From NCBI GenBank assembly GCA_026874595.1, contig CM049307.1, forward strand, positions 72,456,643 to 72,520,642: 64,000 nt of DNA. The letters are read 5' to 3'. A program made the position numbers and the translations under genes. Shown here piece by piece: positions 25,801 to 38,565 of the stretch. The stretch is from Sipunculus nudus (Eukaryota; Annelida; Sipuncula; Golfingiida; Sipunculidae). Position 1 is the stretch's first letter, and each line of letters starts with the position of its first letter. The notes beneath the pieces are model-generated. The model ran no database searches, had not been told where the DNA came from, and worked only from the letters and a program-made list of their open reading frames with translations.

Positions 25801-26319
25801 GTGTAGTTAGTGACATTAACTGATGGAATATGGTCAGACAATAGTTAGCTCCTTTGTAACCAGCAGGCAGTGCAGTACTTAGGCATAATTGACTTTCTTG
25901 TCAAAGAGTTATAACTTCCCCTGTTTTTTCTGTTGTGAATTTATGATATTTCCCAATCCAGGAAACCAAGAAATATTAAAACAGAGAAGCTATTTTTATT
26001 GCTACATTAACAGGAATAAAAGCATGTGATTATTGGTAGTAAACTGAGCCATGTCCATCTAGGATACATCTTCTTGGCAATAAAACCACTGGTAATGAAT
26101 ATAAATATTGTGTCATGAAATAGAGCCCTGCCCCCTGGTGTCATTTCACTTGTTCTTTCACCAGCACAGTTCTATCCTCTGCTTCTCAATTAGTGGTGTT
26201 TGTTGATTGCAGGAGCCAGTGTGGATGATGAGGCTCCAGGCATGGGTCATCAAATGGATGCCTTGAATTAATTGTATCTAACCTCCTTAACCACACGCCA
26301 ACCATTTCTTTTCCCACAG
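22900..26319. other. Unique AT-rich DNA, no gene seen
   Basis: Only chance-length frames are present. No repeat family or RNA gene was recognised on either strand. Confidence 0.5.
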
Positions 26320-26389
26320 GTTGCCAGAATTAATGAGCTTAAATACTTGCACATTCCACAGTGTGGAGGAGCCTCATCAGTTTTTCACT
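26320..26389 (+). CDS. Possible 70-bp internal exon
   Basis: A strong acceptor-like stretch, CCATTTCTTTTCCCACAG, ends at 26319 and a textbook donor, GTAAGTG, begins at 26390. Two + frames are open between them: one reads VARINELKYLHIPQ and on, the other LPELMSLNTCTFHSVEEPH and on. I recognise neither. Splice sites this good occur by chance in 64 kb, and no partner exon with matching phase is certain, so this is a candidate only. Confidence 0.25.
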
Positions 26390-26935
26390 GTAAGTGTGAA
26401 TACAGTTTGCTTCTGTCCAATTAAGAATTCCTGATGTGGGACGAAGCACTTTTCAGGCTATCAGCTTCACCACATGTCCAAGGCTCCTTGCTTTTCTTAT
26501 TTCAAGGGCCATCGTCTTCTAGAGTGGTATTATCACCGTCACATCATACTGGCTGTAATAACTGTGACTGTGGTTGCTAAGAAACCAGAGATGGTGAAGT
26601 AGTATTACTTCTGTGACTGAGAAATGTTGCTGGCCCTGTGCTTCAGTGCTCAAGATCATGTCATAATGAACTAAAATCATTGACTGCTATGCATGGCAGT
26701 GGCTTATATGCTGGAAATCATAATAATTGTTTTTTGTAATATATTTAATACTTAGCCACCAGTTAATACAAAAAAACTGATTGAACCATATATCCCAGGT
26801 TTTGTACTGCATACAGCTTGCAGTCATATATGTTTCTGTCAGTGTATGGCTGCTTCATATTTTAACGTATGAGTTGATCACAATCCTGGATTCCAGAGGA
26901 AGCAAACTGATTAAACTGTCTGTTAGAAGATTGGA

Positions 26936-27952
26936 TTAGTTCCAGGGTCTATTGGTTGGCAGGCTGTCTGTGAACGTAATGAGAAAGCAGTGAGCACAGC
27001 TGATCAGCCGGGCATACAAGGCACTGACCAAGTGAAAACAATACTCACACCTCCATCCTCCAGCAACCACAGACCTAGTCCAGTCTGAAACCTGGTTCAG
27101 CAGGTCAAAGGTCAACATTCCACAACCAAGGTTCTTTATTTCACCTATGTGTTGCTGAGGAGAAGTGCCATCACTGTGCACACAACATTGCTGGTTGGAC
27201 AGACTGTTTACGATGTAAAACAGATCAGGAGATACACCATGGCAGGGTGTGCTAAACTGGCATGGCTGGCTGTTTTGGTGCTGGGGTAAGCAGCACATGG
27301 CAGCACTGACTAATTCAGCACCTCCTGTGGTAGATGACTGGTGGGGTCACCTCTTGGGTTCACCCCAGGAACATTATCAAATATCACCAGCACCAGGCAA
27401 ACATAGTGTAGGGGTCCCGTTAGACTGGCTTGGCTCAGTACATTACAACCTTATTTTACCCCTGGTGCTGGACACTGATGCTGTATGGCCCATCGATAGA
27501 CTGGAAGCCAGACTTGGTAAACACTATAAACTTTGGATCTATTCATGGGCATCCTCATCGGATTGGCTTTTCACACTTATCAGCCTAAATTGCATATGAA
27601 GAAAATTGTCACTGGCAGGCTGGCTTTTTTCTCTCTCTCCATGCTGGACTGGGATGCATGACTTGCTTTGTCCCAGGACGCCAGTATCAGCTTGAGAAAG
27701 TCTTCTTTTTGTCACTGGATTACTTACAGGATCTCTTAACCAAATCAGGCAACAAATCCAAAGGTTTGAAGTGGACAGGGGATGCAGGCTTAAATTGGGC
27801 AGAGATTGCCTGCTGTTCTCCCATAATGCCATGAGAGGTTCTTTATGGTAGCAGGCGGGACCTGCGCTGAATTTTGTCAGGGCCAGATGAAAACATAGTA
27901 ACACCAGGCAAGTTGATACATGGTAACCAAGATTCAGTTTTGGTGACATCAT
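26936..27952. other. Higher-GC island with overlapping open frames
   Basis: This kilobase is richer in G+C than its surroundings and holds open frames of 116-137 codons on both strands: 27249-27599 (+), 26936-27298 (-) and 27539-27952 (-). The minus frame has a donor-like GTGTGAGT (reverse strand) near 27050 after a stretch reading DLLNQVSDWTRSVVAGG. No family is recognised and the frames conflict, so coding is unproven. It could be an old element, an exon region or a regulatory island. A perfect DR1-type AGGTCAAAGGTCA lies at 27102-27114, outside any repeat I can see. Confidence 0.25.
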
Positions 27953-30900
27953 AATTTCCTGATGGTGAACAAATGATTCTCATGTGATAATAAATATGTC
28001 AGTAAACAAATCTGTTAACCTATATCAGGCACCATTGATGAGATTTAAAATTTGACAGGAGAGGTCCTATGTAAGACTGCAAGACTTCACTGCTCCCAGA
28101 TATAGTGGCAGGAGTCACAGGAACAGGTATGTTAATAAGAATTGTCTTAGATTCAGTATCTGTGGTCACTGGTACTGTAAATATAGGACTCCTGTTAATC
28201 TCTTGTGGTCAGACTCTTGAGACAAGCAGTGCAGCATTTTAGGTGTCTTCTTGTACTAAAGTAACATTTTTGTTTTTGTTTATCTTTATTTAAATATTAC
28301 TTTTTTCATTCTAAGAAATTAGGTCAATTTAACACAATTTCAGGAACTGTTATAATTTCTTTAGTTTTTACTTATTTAAACATAACTAAGCCTTACAGAC
28401 CTTGTGGGCATGTGCAAAAAGTGAAGAATTGTTTGGTGGTTTTTGCAAACTGAGATGTTACTTGGCCCATATTTTTCTTCATTTATTTTTGTAATGATCT
28501 TAAAAGAATAATACTGTGTGTGTCCATTTGCTGTTTAAAACATCAGTGGGTTTGTGTGCCCCTGTACCTGTATACTAACTACTGTGGTTGACTTCTTCTC
28601 TTGTGAAGTTTGCTGGTGCTATTCGGCAACCATGCAGTTGATTCATCATGCATGCTGTATCCTCACTTGCATCTCCTATGTTATCCATCAAAAGTCAAAA
28701 TTCAATAATTACAGATTTTCTAAAGTTACCCTTAGATGAAAGATTTATACTATAAATAACATCAGATCATTTGTTTTCTGGCATTACTTAACAAGAATTT
28801 CCTCATATCTGCTGTTTGGCTTGGTCCTTGTCAAGCTGTTTACATTTTGTGGCCATGTTATTAAATTCACTGTAGGTCACAATGACAAGTAATATTGAAC
28901 AGGGTCTCAAGTAAGTTGATCTTTATCTTACAGAGAAACATATTGTTCAGAAAGAAGGATGGCTGTAATATTTCTATCACCAGGTAAACTTGACTCCCAA
29001 AGTTCTTCACATATTTCTGACAAGATGACAGAATCCTTGTCAGGTGTCTCTGGTTATCAATAATTCACCAATTTACTATGACAACTCATGCATAAAAGTC
29101 ACTCAAAGGTCAGATGAGGTCATTGGGTATTACCTTTGAGTCAGCCAATGATGGCCATAGTCAGATGATTGAAGCTGACCCTGTTGACTGGCTCCCTGTT
29201 GTGTGTATTTATCACTGCCAGATATGACAATGTTGTTGACCCAGGGATAGTTGGAATGTTAGTGAACTGGGCCCAGATCACAGAAGTCCTTTATCAGAAG
29301 ACTTCAGTCTAATAGATAGGTTTTTCCTACTGACATTGATGTGACACCACATACCGCTTTCCTTCCCTCTTTCTGTGGTGAGAACCAAGGACTCCATGAA
29401 ATGCAGACCAATTTAAAGATTAGAATCCTCCATGATCAACAAACAGTAAATATATATTTGATTATGCCTATATGTAACTTCCAGTATGAATTTCAAAACT
29501 GTCCTTCAGATTTTTGTAAGATGACTTTAACAGATTTTCAATTGATATCATTTGTGAAAAGATTCATTTTGCAATTAAAACTTGTACTTTTTTGCAAATA
29601 AAATTATAACTTGAATATAAAAAACAACCCAGGAAATATTTCTTTAATTTAAAGTGTTATTTCAAAACTTTTATTTAAGAATCCTCTTTATGAAAACAAA
29701 TTCTTTCCTTTATGGTTAAGAAGAACACACACTAAACTTTAATTTTGTAATAAAGATTTTACTTTTTAATTTTCACTATAAATTATAAGATAAAAACTGT
29801 TTAGGCATGCCATGTTATCCTCCACTACAGAAACAGGTCACAGGTTTGACCAGGTGAATTTTAAATCTATTCACATGACGTCTTCAAACCACACATGTAT
29901 AAACATACACTCAATTGTCCTCTTTCTTTAGCATGTCCCCAGGGAAGGTCAGTTGTATATTGATTGTATTACAAGTTTTAAGTATCTTCCACTTATCTTC
30001 AGACCAGATGGGGCACATTAATTGAATATTTCCAGGTTCCTTGCCTGCCTTTTGAGGACAGTCTTAAATCCATCAACGCTGATAATACCATATCTAACAT
30101 ACACATGATCAACATAAACATACCTGTTAGTAAAACACATGTATACATGTAAAACAGCATCTTACATGTTATAAATCATAATGGACCTACGCCCCTCTAC
30201 AAATCTGTGAGGTTTGTGGAGAAAAAATTACATACACTTAGGGCCTATGTGTTACACAAGGTAATTGAAGGTATAGCTCATGCTATAACAGCTTTATTGT
30301 CTATGTCATTATTTTGTATTAGTATCTGAGAAGCCGTGATCAATTTGGTTTTATCATGGTCACACTGTCACTGCTGTAGACAAACCTTGCACACATGATA
30401 ACTCACAAAATATTTCATGGATATTTTTCAAACTTCAAATTGCTTTATCCTAGTTCTTGGAGCAATTTCAAAACCAGTGACCTTCATCTTTACGGTCACA
30501 TCAGTATGGTGTGCTTCAGAAGAAGGGGACCTGTTTTAAAAGCCCTGGGTATGCCCAGTGTCTTTGGAAACCTTAGGCATTTGTGTTAATGCAAGTAACT
30601 GAGCATAATACAGAGATCCATTTGTGTAGGGAATAAAGTTTCATGTTAGAGCAGGTCAGACGGGATGAATCTGGTGGGTGGATTGGTGGGTGTGAGTGAG
30701 TGATTTCTGTGAGGCCATTATTTATACGTGTTTGTGAATTCACACCTAATTATGCCAGGGAATAAATCAGGCTGTCAACACCAGGCCATTCTAGAAATTT
30801 TCTTCAGTTGGCTCTTTGTGATATTTTGGATATTTCTATTTTTTAAAATCACTGACAAAGTCAAATTAATCAAAAATTTTATCTCTTTAGATGGAACTTA

Positions 30901-31437
30901 TGATAACAATGCTTAAGTGCTACAGTGTCATTCATAGGGTTAGTTCATCTGTGTGTTTTGCCTACCCTTTGTCAAACTAGACCCCCGGAACAGAGAATCT
31001 CACAGCAATTTGGGCTAATATTGGTAAAGGAATAAAAATTTGGTTTGGAAGTAAGTTTATATATTTTTACACACTGTGTCCAGTTTCTGTCCAGGAAGCA
31101 AGCTCTAATACACAGCAAAATGCTGGAATGTACCAGAGCTACCAATAAACTAAGCCAATCTGCTTGCTCCAGGGCTGGCATGAGAAACGAGGGCATACAT
31201 CGCTGGCTTAATTGACAAGTGCTTGTGCTGTTTGATTTATGCTGAAGCCATGGTGTAATGATGTGGGACATCCTCAATTGATAATGGGGCTGAGAGAGAT
31301 TTACAAGTCGTTGTAATGTAGCATATGTCTTATGTTTGAAGTGTTGCCTCAGCAGCTTCAGAAAGTGTTGTTTTTATATTCATATTCATAGGCTTTATTA
31401 TAAGTTTATAAGGACATCAGCATGAAGTTCAGGCAAG
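27953..31437. other. Unique AT-rich DNA, no gene seen
   Basis: No open frame longer than about 100 codons and no repeat family was recognised. The minus frame at 30972-31277 has no domain. Confidence 0.5.
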
Positions 31438-31439
31438 TA

Positions 31440-31714
31440 CAGTGAATTCTCACCTGACCACCACTCTGCTATCATGACCACTCTGCTATCATGACCACCC
31501 TGCTATCATGACCACCCTGCTATCATGACAACCCTGCTATCATGACCACTCTGCTATCATGACCACTCTGCTGTCATGACCACTCTGTTATCATGACCAC
31601 TTGTTTTGGTCGCAGACTAATGTAACTATTCATAAAAACCCTACGCTAACACACCCAACTAACACGACCACTTCAGCTGTTCCTGCAGATGGTTGTGTTA
31701 GTGAGATTTAACAG
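31440..31714. mobile_element. Pogo/Tigger-like MITE, 275 bp, with 17-bp satellite
   Basis: Left end CAGTGAATTCTCACCTGACC and the reverse complement of the right end, CTGTTAAATCTCACTAACAC, match imperfectly. TA flanks both sides (31438-31439 and 31715-31716). TA target duplication and CAGT-type ends fit the Tc1/mariner-pogo group. The interior is largely a 17-bp tandem repeat (CCACTCTGCTATCATGA) of about nine copies. There is no transposase. Confidence 0.6.
31461..31605 (+). repeat. 17-bp minisatellite inside the MITE
   Basis: About nine near-identical copies of CCACTCTGCTATCATGA, with T/C and A/G changes. The register is clear at 31461 and 31478. The unit resembles the element's own inner end (CTGACCACC), so it probably grew by slippage from the terminal region. 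Confidence 0.8.
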
Positions 31715-31950
31715 TATTTGGATTTAAATATTGGATAAGTACACATACGCATGGTTAATGATTAAAGGTCTTCCGCAAAAAAGAATAAAGAAATGTAGTA
31801 TTACTGTTATTTTGATTTTATACCTTCAATTATGATTAAAAATGCCATGGAAAAATGTAATCGATAAATATCCTATGTCTCTCTGTTAACCTGAGAATCA
31901 TGGTTTTGTTTATCTAGGACACATCATCTCCAGTCCATCATTTGCTTAAT

Positions 31951-34472
31951 TGTATCCCCCCAGACAAGGTCGGGGGATACTATGTTTTCATACCGGTCCC
32001 GCCGCTGCCGCCGCATATAAATCTTGTTGGCGCGATAACTCAAAAAATATTTCACGGATCTTTACCAAACTTGGTATATGTATAGATATGGGTGAGAGGA
32101 CGAAGCCTATTTAAAATGAGGTCATGACCTTTACTAGGAGAGTGTCCTTGACCTTGAATAGGTCCAATTTTGGGGAAAATCACACAAATATTTAAATATC
32201 TCAAGAAATCTTGCATGGATTGATCCCAAAATCAAGTTGATGGAAGATCATGGATAGGGTTGTCATGTTCCAGAAACTGGTGGCGCCACCTATTATTCTC
32301 GACTTGTTTTCATGCCGTTTAATACCCCCAAAATTGCCACTTGACAGTACTGTGAGCATTATAAGTCAAAAACAAATGGACAGATTTCTTTTATATTATG
32401 CATATACATAGATATGGGTTATTGGATGATGGTTATTTAAATTGGGGTCACGACCTTTCCTATGGGAGTGGCTTCAACCTTGAATATTGCTATATATGGT
32501 GAAAATCACACAAAATCATTAATATCTCAATAAGGGATGCATGGATTGGTCCAAAAATCAACTTGACTGAAGATCTTGGATAGTAATGTCATGTACTGGA
32601 AACAGATGGCGCCACCTGTTATCCTTTTTTTGTTTTTACGCCGTTTAATACCCCCATAATTGCCACTTGACAGTACTTAGAGCATTATAAGTTGAAAACT
32701 AATGGACAGATTTCTTTCATATTATGCACATGCAGAGAGATGGTGTTATGGGATGAGGTCTATTTACATTTGGGTCATGACCTTTACCATGAGAGTGGCC
32801 TTGACCTTTAATGTGTCCATATTTGGTGAAAATCACACACCTCTTATATCACTGATATCTCCAGTGTTGATAGCCATATGGATTTCAAACGTGACTTATG
32901 TATGGCCCACCACTAAAGTAAGAACCCTATAGGTTCTAGGGTCATGAGGTCAAAGGTCAAGGTCACTGGACTTTCATCTTAAAAGATACTGTGGATGCAT
33001 TTTAAGCCAAACTTTCATCCCGGGTCTTCCATCTTGAATATATAGCTCACTTGCCAATAGTGGATGATCCATATCAATTTTGGGGTCACAAGGTCAAAGG
33101 TTAAGGCCACAGGAGCCATCTGTCCAAAAATTAGTTTCTGGATGATAATTCCTGCTTTTATTGATGTATTGATTTCAAACTTGACTTATATATGTCGCAT
33201 TGAAAAAGCAAGACTCCAATTGATTTTGGGGTCATGAGGTCAAAGGTCAAGGTCACAGGACACATCTTTAAAAAAATTATGGATGCAATTACAGCCTAAC
33301 ATTTAATCTCAGACCTTTCATCTTGCACATATAGTTCATCTGCCAATAGAGGAAGACCCCTATCGATTTTGAGGTCACAAGGTCAAAAGGTGAACGTCAC
33401 AGGAGCCATCTGTCCAAGAATTAGTTTCTGGATGATAATTCTTGCTTTTATTGATGTATGGATTTCAAACTTGACTTGTATATAACCCATTGGAAAAGCA
33501 AGACCCGAATTGATTTTGGGGTCATGAGGTCAAAGGTCAAGGGCACAGGACACATCTTTAAAAAGATTGTGGATGCTTTAACAGCCAAACAATTCATCTC
33601 AGATCTTTCATCTTGCACATATAGTTCACCTGCCAAGAGTGGAAGACCCCTATCAATTTTTAGGTCACAAGGTCAAAGGTGAAGGTCACAGGAGCCTTCT
33701 GTCCAAAAATTAGTTTCTGGATGATAATTCCTGCTTTTATTGATGTATGGATTTCAAACTTGACTTGTATATGTCCCATTGGAAAAGCAAGACCCCAGTT
33801 GATTTTGGGGTCATGAGGTCAAAGGTCAAGGTCACAGGACACATCTTTAAAAAAATTATGGATGCATTTACAGCCTAACATTTCATCTCAGACCTTTCAT
33901 CTTGCACATATAGTTCATCTGCCAATAGAGGAAGACCCCTATCAATTTTGAGGTCACAAGGTCAAAAGGTGAACGTCACAGGAGCCATCTGTCCAAAAAT
34001 TAGTTCCCGAGATGATAATTCAAGCTTGGATTAATATATGGCTTTCAAACCTGACTTATATATGGCCCATCAATAAACCTTGACCTCTATTGATTTATAT
34101 ATAAAAGAGGATGATCAATATCAATTTTGGGGTCACAAGGTCAAAGGTCAAGGCCACAGGAGCCATCTGTCAAAAAATTAGTTTCTGGATGATAATTCCT
34201 GCTTTTATTGATGTATAGATTTCAAACTTGACTCATATATGTCCCATTGAAAAAGCAAGACCCCAATTGATTTTGGGGTCATGAGGTCAAAGGTCAAGGT
34301 CACAGGACCAACATGTTCAAAAAGGTTGTGGATTGATAGATTGAGGAAACAACAATTGCTTGCCAAGTGTCAGTATATGCTGCTAAAAATGGGGGCCTTT
34401 TCTTAAGGGGGGGGGGGGGGGCCTACTATGTCTGGGGATACTCTGGCACCTGCGGTGCCAAGAAATGTCTAG
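31951..34472 (+). mobile_element. Pearl/Helentron-like element, family A, complete copy
   Basis: The 5' end TGTATCC...GGGGGATAC is an imperfect palindrome, followed by a GCCGC-rich head. The left module has about two repeats of roughly 320 bp. The right module has repeats of about 290 bp made of two ~145-bp halves. Perfect DR1 motifs AGGTCAAAGGTCA begin at 32947, 33237, 33527, 33816, 34138 and 34284, and the palindrome AGGTCATGACCT is at 32119-32130. A run of 15 G lies at 34407-34421. The 3' end has TGTCTGGGGATAC (inverse of the start), then a perfect 7-bp hairpin TGGCACC-tgc-GGTGCCA (34444-34460), then CTAG ending at 34472 and TT. This is the Helentron/HINE 3' layout. No protein is encoded. 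Confidence 0.8.
32119..32130. promoter_or_regulatory. Palindromic AGGTCATGACCT (nuclear-receptor type)
   Basis: A perfect inverted repeat of AGGTCA with no spacer, the classic palindromic thyroid/retinoid-type response element. The same 12-mer sits at the equivalent place in the other family A copies (5347-5358 and 61158-61169). Binding in this organism is inferred, not shown. Confidence 0.45.
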
Positions 34473-36044
34473 TTATAAAAATGAGTCTCTATTATGATAG
34501 CATTTATGGAAGGATAAAGATGAGTTTCTATATTAACATGCAGAATCTCACTGATGATTTTCATTACCTCTGCCAAGAACCTTCTGTTTCAGCCCACTTG
34601 GTTTTTTTTTTGTGTTTGTTGGTTTGTTTGTCAGTTGTATTTTGCAAAAACTACTGTACCAGTTTCTACATAACTATATATCTAGGGAAGAATTCAGTTG
34701 GGGGCAGGTCCTCCAAAAAAAAAGACTGATCTAGTAGGGTTGTTTCGTCACAGCAGAAATTTGCACTCTGTTGGGTCCTATCTTCTAGTTTTGTAATTAA
34801 TAGTTAAGCCCGTTGCGGCAAAGGTAAAATTGTGTGCTTTTTGTGATAAACCTTCACCCAAACATTGGCTGCATGCAGACATACTTTGTATCTCAGATAG
34901 ATTTTTTGCTGGAATGTCAGCTGATGATAGACTGTCAGTTTTATTTGGGTCATCCTCTGTGACATTACATCATGTCACAAAGCCTCTGATATAATGTGTT
35001 TAGTGCATGTTTGGTATATAAGAACAAATCATACATCAGTGACACCACCTATCTGCCGACTTGATGCTGGGGAATTTTTTTTTTTTATCTGTTATCTCTT
35101 ATATTACTCTGACATTGCCACAGTCTCTGTCATCTGTAATATGATTTGACATCTTTGTATTTTGACCTTAATGTTAAATGGCAAAAAAACAAGTGTTTCA
35201 TATTATCATATTCAGCATAAAAGCAAACCAGAATGCATTATAATTGTAGGGAAACAATAATTACAAAACAAAATATTTTAATTCTAGTCACTGTTCACAA
35301 TTTTTTAAGTTGCATTTTATGTATCATTTGTATGTGCTGCAAACTTTGGCCATGTTTGCTGCGGTATTCTTACTTACAGCAATTTTATTACCATGTCTCA
35401 TTTTGATACTTGTAATTTACACAACTGGTTTCCCTTCACCTGAAAAGCTTTATAATCATATTCTAAGATGAAACCTGTATTTTATATATCCTTTCTGAAT
35501 ACCACCCAATGCTTAGCCTTTATTGTAAAAAGAACAGTCAGCTTCTGTGATGTATTAACTGACAACCATTTTGTCAGCAGGCTCATTTCATTCCCAGAAC
35601 CCTTTAATCTTGATGGATTAAAGCTTAGTGAAAACATCTGGTTCAATAAAAAAAAAACATGTAGTGTATGTACCTGTGATCAGATAAACTCTCTCATCAT
35701 TTGTTTGTTTAGTATGTGCATACTGAGAATTATAACAGGTCCTGTAATAGTATAGTGTTGATAGATATGTGTGTAAATTAATCATAAATATGTAACAGAC
35801 CATTGAAAAACATCAGCATCAATGATAGTCAGTCTGAAGATTTAAAAGTTCCTTGTAGTACTTGAAACCCCTGTATGTCTGGTTACTCTTAGAGCATTAG
35901 GAATTACGTGATGTACTACAGCTGTGGGAAGATGTAGTGCCCAATCATTGCTTTTACTTAGTCTTATTAGTCTCCCTTCAAAATATCCCCTTTGCATCGA
36001 TCTCTTCCCTCCCAGTGTCAGGTCTCACAAGTGTATATGAACCA
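34473..36044. other. Unique DNA, no gene seen
   Basis: The open frames at 34367-34729 and 35468-35755 show no domain. The first starts inside the transposable element and runs through its G tract. Short T and A runs are present. Confidence 0.5.
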
Positions 36045-36893
36045 TACTGTTTGCTATGTTATCAGCACTGATCTGTCTTGATTTGGTTGCTGTGTTATCA
36101 GCACTGATCTGTCTTGATTTGGTTGCTGTGTTATCAGCACCTATCTGTCTTAATCAGTTCCTGTGTTATCAGCACTGATCTGTCTTGATCTGTTTGCTAT
36201 GTTATCAGCACTGATGTGTCTTGATCTGTTTGCTGTGTTATCAGCACTAATCTGTCTTGATCTATTTGTTGTGTTATCAGCACTAATCTGTCTTGATCTA
36301 TTGGTTGTGTTATCAGCACTAATCTGTCTTGATCTATTTGTTGTGTTATCAGCACTGATTTCTTGATCTGTTTGTTGTGCTATCAGCACTGATCTGTCTT
36401 GATCTGTTTGCTATGTTATCAGCACTGATGTGTCTTGATCTGTTTGCTGTGTTATCAGCACTAATCTGTCTTGATCTATTTGTTGTGTTATCAGCACTAA
36501 TCTGTCTTGATCTATTGGTTGTGTTATCAGCACTAATCTGTCTTGATCTATTTGTTGTGTTATCAGCACTAATCTGTCTTGATCTATTTGTTGTGTTATC
36601 AGCACTTATTTGTCTTGATCTGCTTGCAGTGTTATCAGGACTGATCTGTCTTGATCTTGTTCAAGTGTTACCAGCACTCTACTGTCTAAATCAGTTCATG
36701 TGTTATCAGCAATGATCTGTCTTGATCTGTTTGCAGTGTTATCAGGACTGATCTGACTTGATCTTGTTTCTGTGTTATCAGCACTGATCTCCTTTGTTAG
36801 TAGTGCTGATCTGCCTTGATCTGTTTCCTGTGTTTTCTGCATTGATCCTTCTTGATCTGTTTGCTGTGTTATCATCACTGGACTATCTTAATC
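36045..36893 (+). repeat. 36-bp minisatellite, about 23 copies
   Basis: The unit is GTGTTATCAGCACTAATC TGTCTTGATCTATTTGTT with frequent A/G and T/C variants. As 36 is a multiple of 3, each strand keeps repeated 12-residue frames (about LSALICLDLFVV on +). These are by-products. A 190-bp stretch at 36167-36356 recurs exactly at 36381-36570, 214 bp away, which is six units less a 2-base deletion near 36362. Copies at the 3' end are more diverged. Confidence 0.92.
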
Positions 36894-36934
36894 TCAAAAG
36901 TATTCAACCCCAGAACTTAATACCTTCATTGCTG

Positions 36935-37529
36935 ATGCAGGTCAACAAAATCACGATCAAGTTTGAAGATGGGTGACCTTGACCTACTTTTCAAGGCCAC
37001 AGAGCTTACAGAAAAAAAACTTAGGAACTTATTTGTCAGGAACCTTTAGGTGGATTGTTATGAAACATGGTTTGTACACGGCCTTGATGATCTCTAAGTG
37101 CTGCATGAGTTTGGGGGTGCCAAACTTGCAAAGGTACTACATACCTCTCTAGTTCAAATTTATAACTTGAACAAGAGACAAATGTACAGATATACATCCA
37201 CATGAGAACAAATATTTTATACTTGTTATTGTTACCACCCATACACACTGTTCTTTTTGCTAAGGGCTTTTGTCAGCTTTTATAATTTTCATTCATAATA
37301 CAGTCACTTAGTTTAGATACCAATACTAATATACAAATATGTAATCATGAGAGGCTCCTACATCTTTCATGTTGCCCATAAATGTACCCAGGTAACTCCA
37401 GAGATGTGTATTTTGTCCATTTCTCAATTAATGATATACAAAAAAATTGCTGTTGCTGGATTTCAGTATGTTAGGTTTTTATAAAAATATTCTCAGCTCC
37501 AGCTGGGCCCGTGACCCACAGGTCCCTTG
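36935..37529 (+). repeat. Decayed 3' part of a family D-like element
   Basis: GGGTGACCTTGACCTACTTTTCAAGG near the left (given in part: GACCTTGACCTAC) has the AGGTCA-type content of family D. The right end CAGCTCCAGCTGGG, GTGACCCACAGGTC and CCTTG resembles CAGCTGAGC, TGACCCATGGGTCA and CTTG at 40952-40982. The 5' head is absent. Similarity is partial, so limits are approximate. Confidence 0.4.
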
Positions 37530-38564
37530 TTCTGAAAAAGTAGCTCTGTACAAGTTTCCCTGCATGTTTTTCTATTTATTTCAGTGGGTTGACTGATGAG
37601 ATGTCAGGTTATACAATTGAAACAATATTGATGTATGTCTTTAAGATACAAATAATCATAAATTCTTTTATTGCAAGGGATCCAGTGGTTCAGGGGTTTC
37701 TCTCTGCCAAGTCATTTTACACATTATTTTGTGCGGATTTGACATTTCAGTGTATTGAGAACTTGTCACAGTATGAATGAACTGGATGGGTACCTCCCTA
37801 AGAATTATTGCATTGTACAAGTTATGTAACATATAATAAGAAGAATAAATGAATTAATTTTCAGCATAAAGGTCCTTTGTGCAGTCAGCTATATTTTTAA
37901 ATGTGCATTATATTTGACAAAGTGTGTCATGTGTAATGACTGTTCATACCTGTGTTTAACACCCTCAGCATTAAGCACCATTCAGATATTTGGTCATTGC
38001 ATACAGTCTCTAGTAACAGCACTGGCAACACACCAGACTTGACTTGCTATGGTGTGGCTTGTTTATTTTTATAGCTGGTGGTACTGGCAGTGTTTAAGTA
38101 CATAAGTCAAGCTAGTGTCAGAGAGAAGGCATTCTGTTGTCAGGACTGTGGAGTGTAAAGTATAAGCTACTAGCAGGAGTGTCAAAAGGTTGAAGGGTTA
38201 CATATTATATATGGGAGTTTGATGCTGAGATGTTGTCAGGAACAGGAATGCCTCACATGGTTAGTGCTTTAAGAATTGGTAAGCAAACACTGCATTATTG
38301 TAGACACTGACATATTTCATATTCTGTTGTGTAAACTTCTCAGGATGATTTTGATGACTTAATAATATCTGTTGTAGTTAGATATATTATTACCTAAGCT
38401 TACTCAGAGTACTTTTGTTACATAGGTATATATTATTTTGGTGTAATAATTCTTACTTGAATTATAATGAACTCAATAAATATGTCAGAGAACATTCAGT
38501 TTGACCAAAATCCTGTGGAAGTGGTTAATTTGGCGTGTGTGAATTTTTGCGCTTTTTAGCTCAG
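37530..38564. other. Unique DNA, no gene seen
   Basis: AT-rich, with chance frames only. No feature can be supported. Confidence 0.5.
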
Positions 38565-38565
38565 C

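Noticed and set aside
36150-36715. Leucine-rich repeat-like 12-residue frames
   Set aside because: By-product of a 36-bp minisatellite. Both strands are open and frames break at a 2-base deletion.
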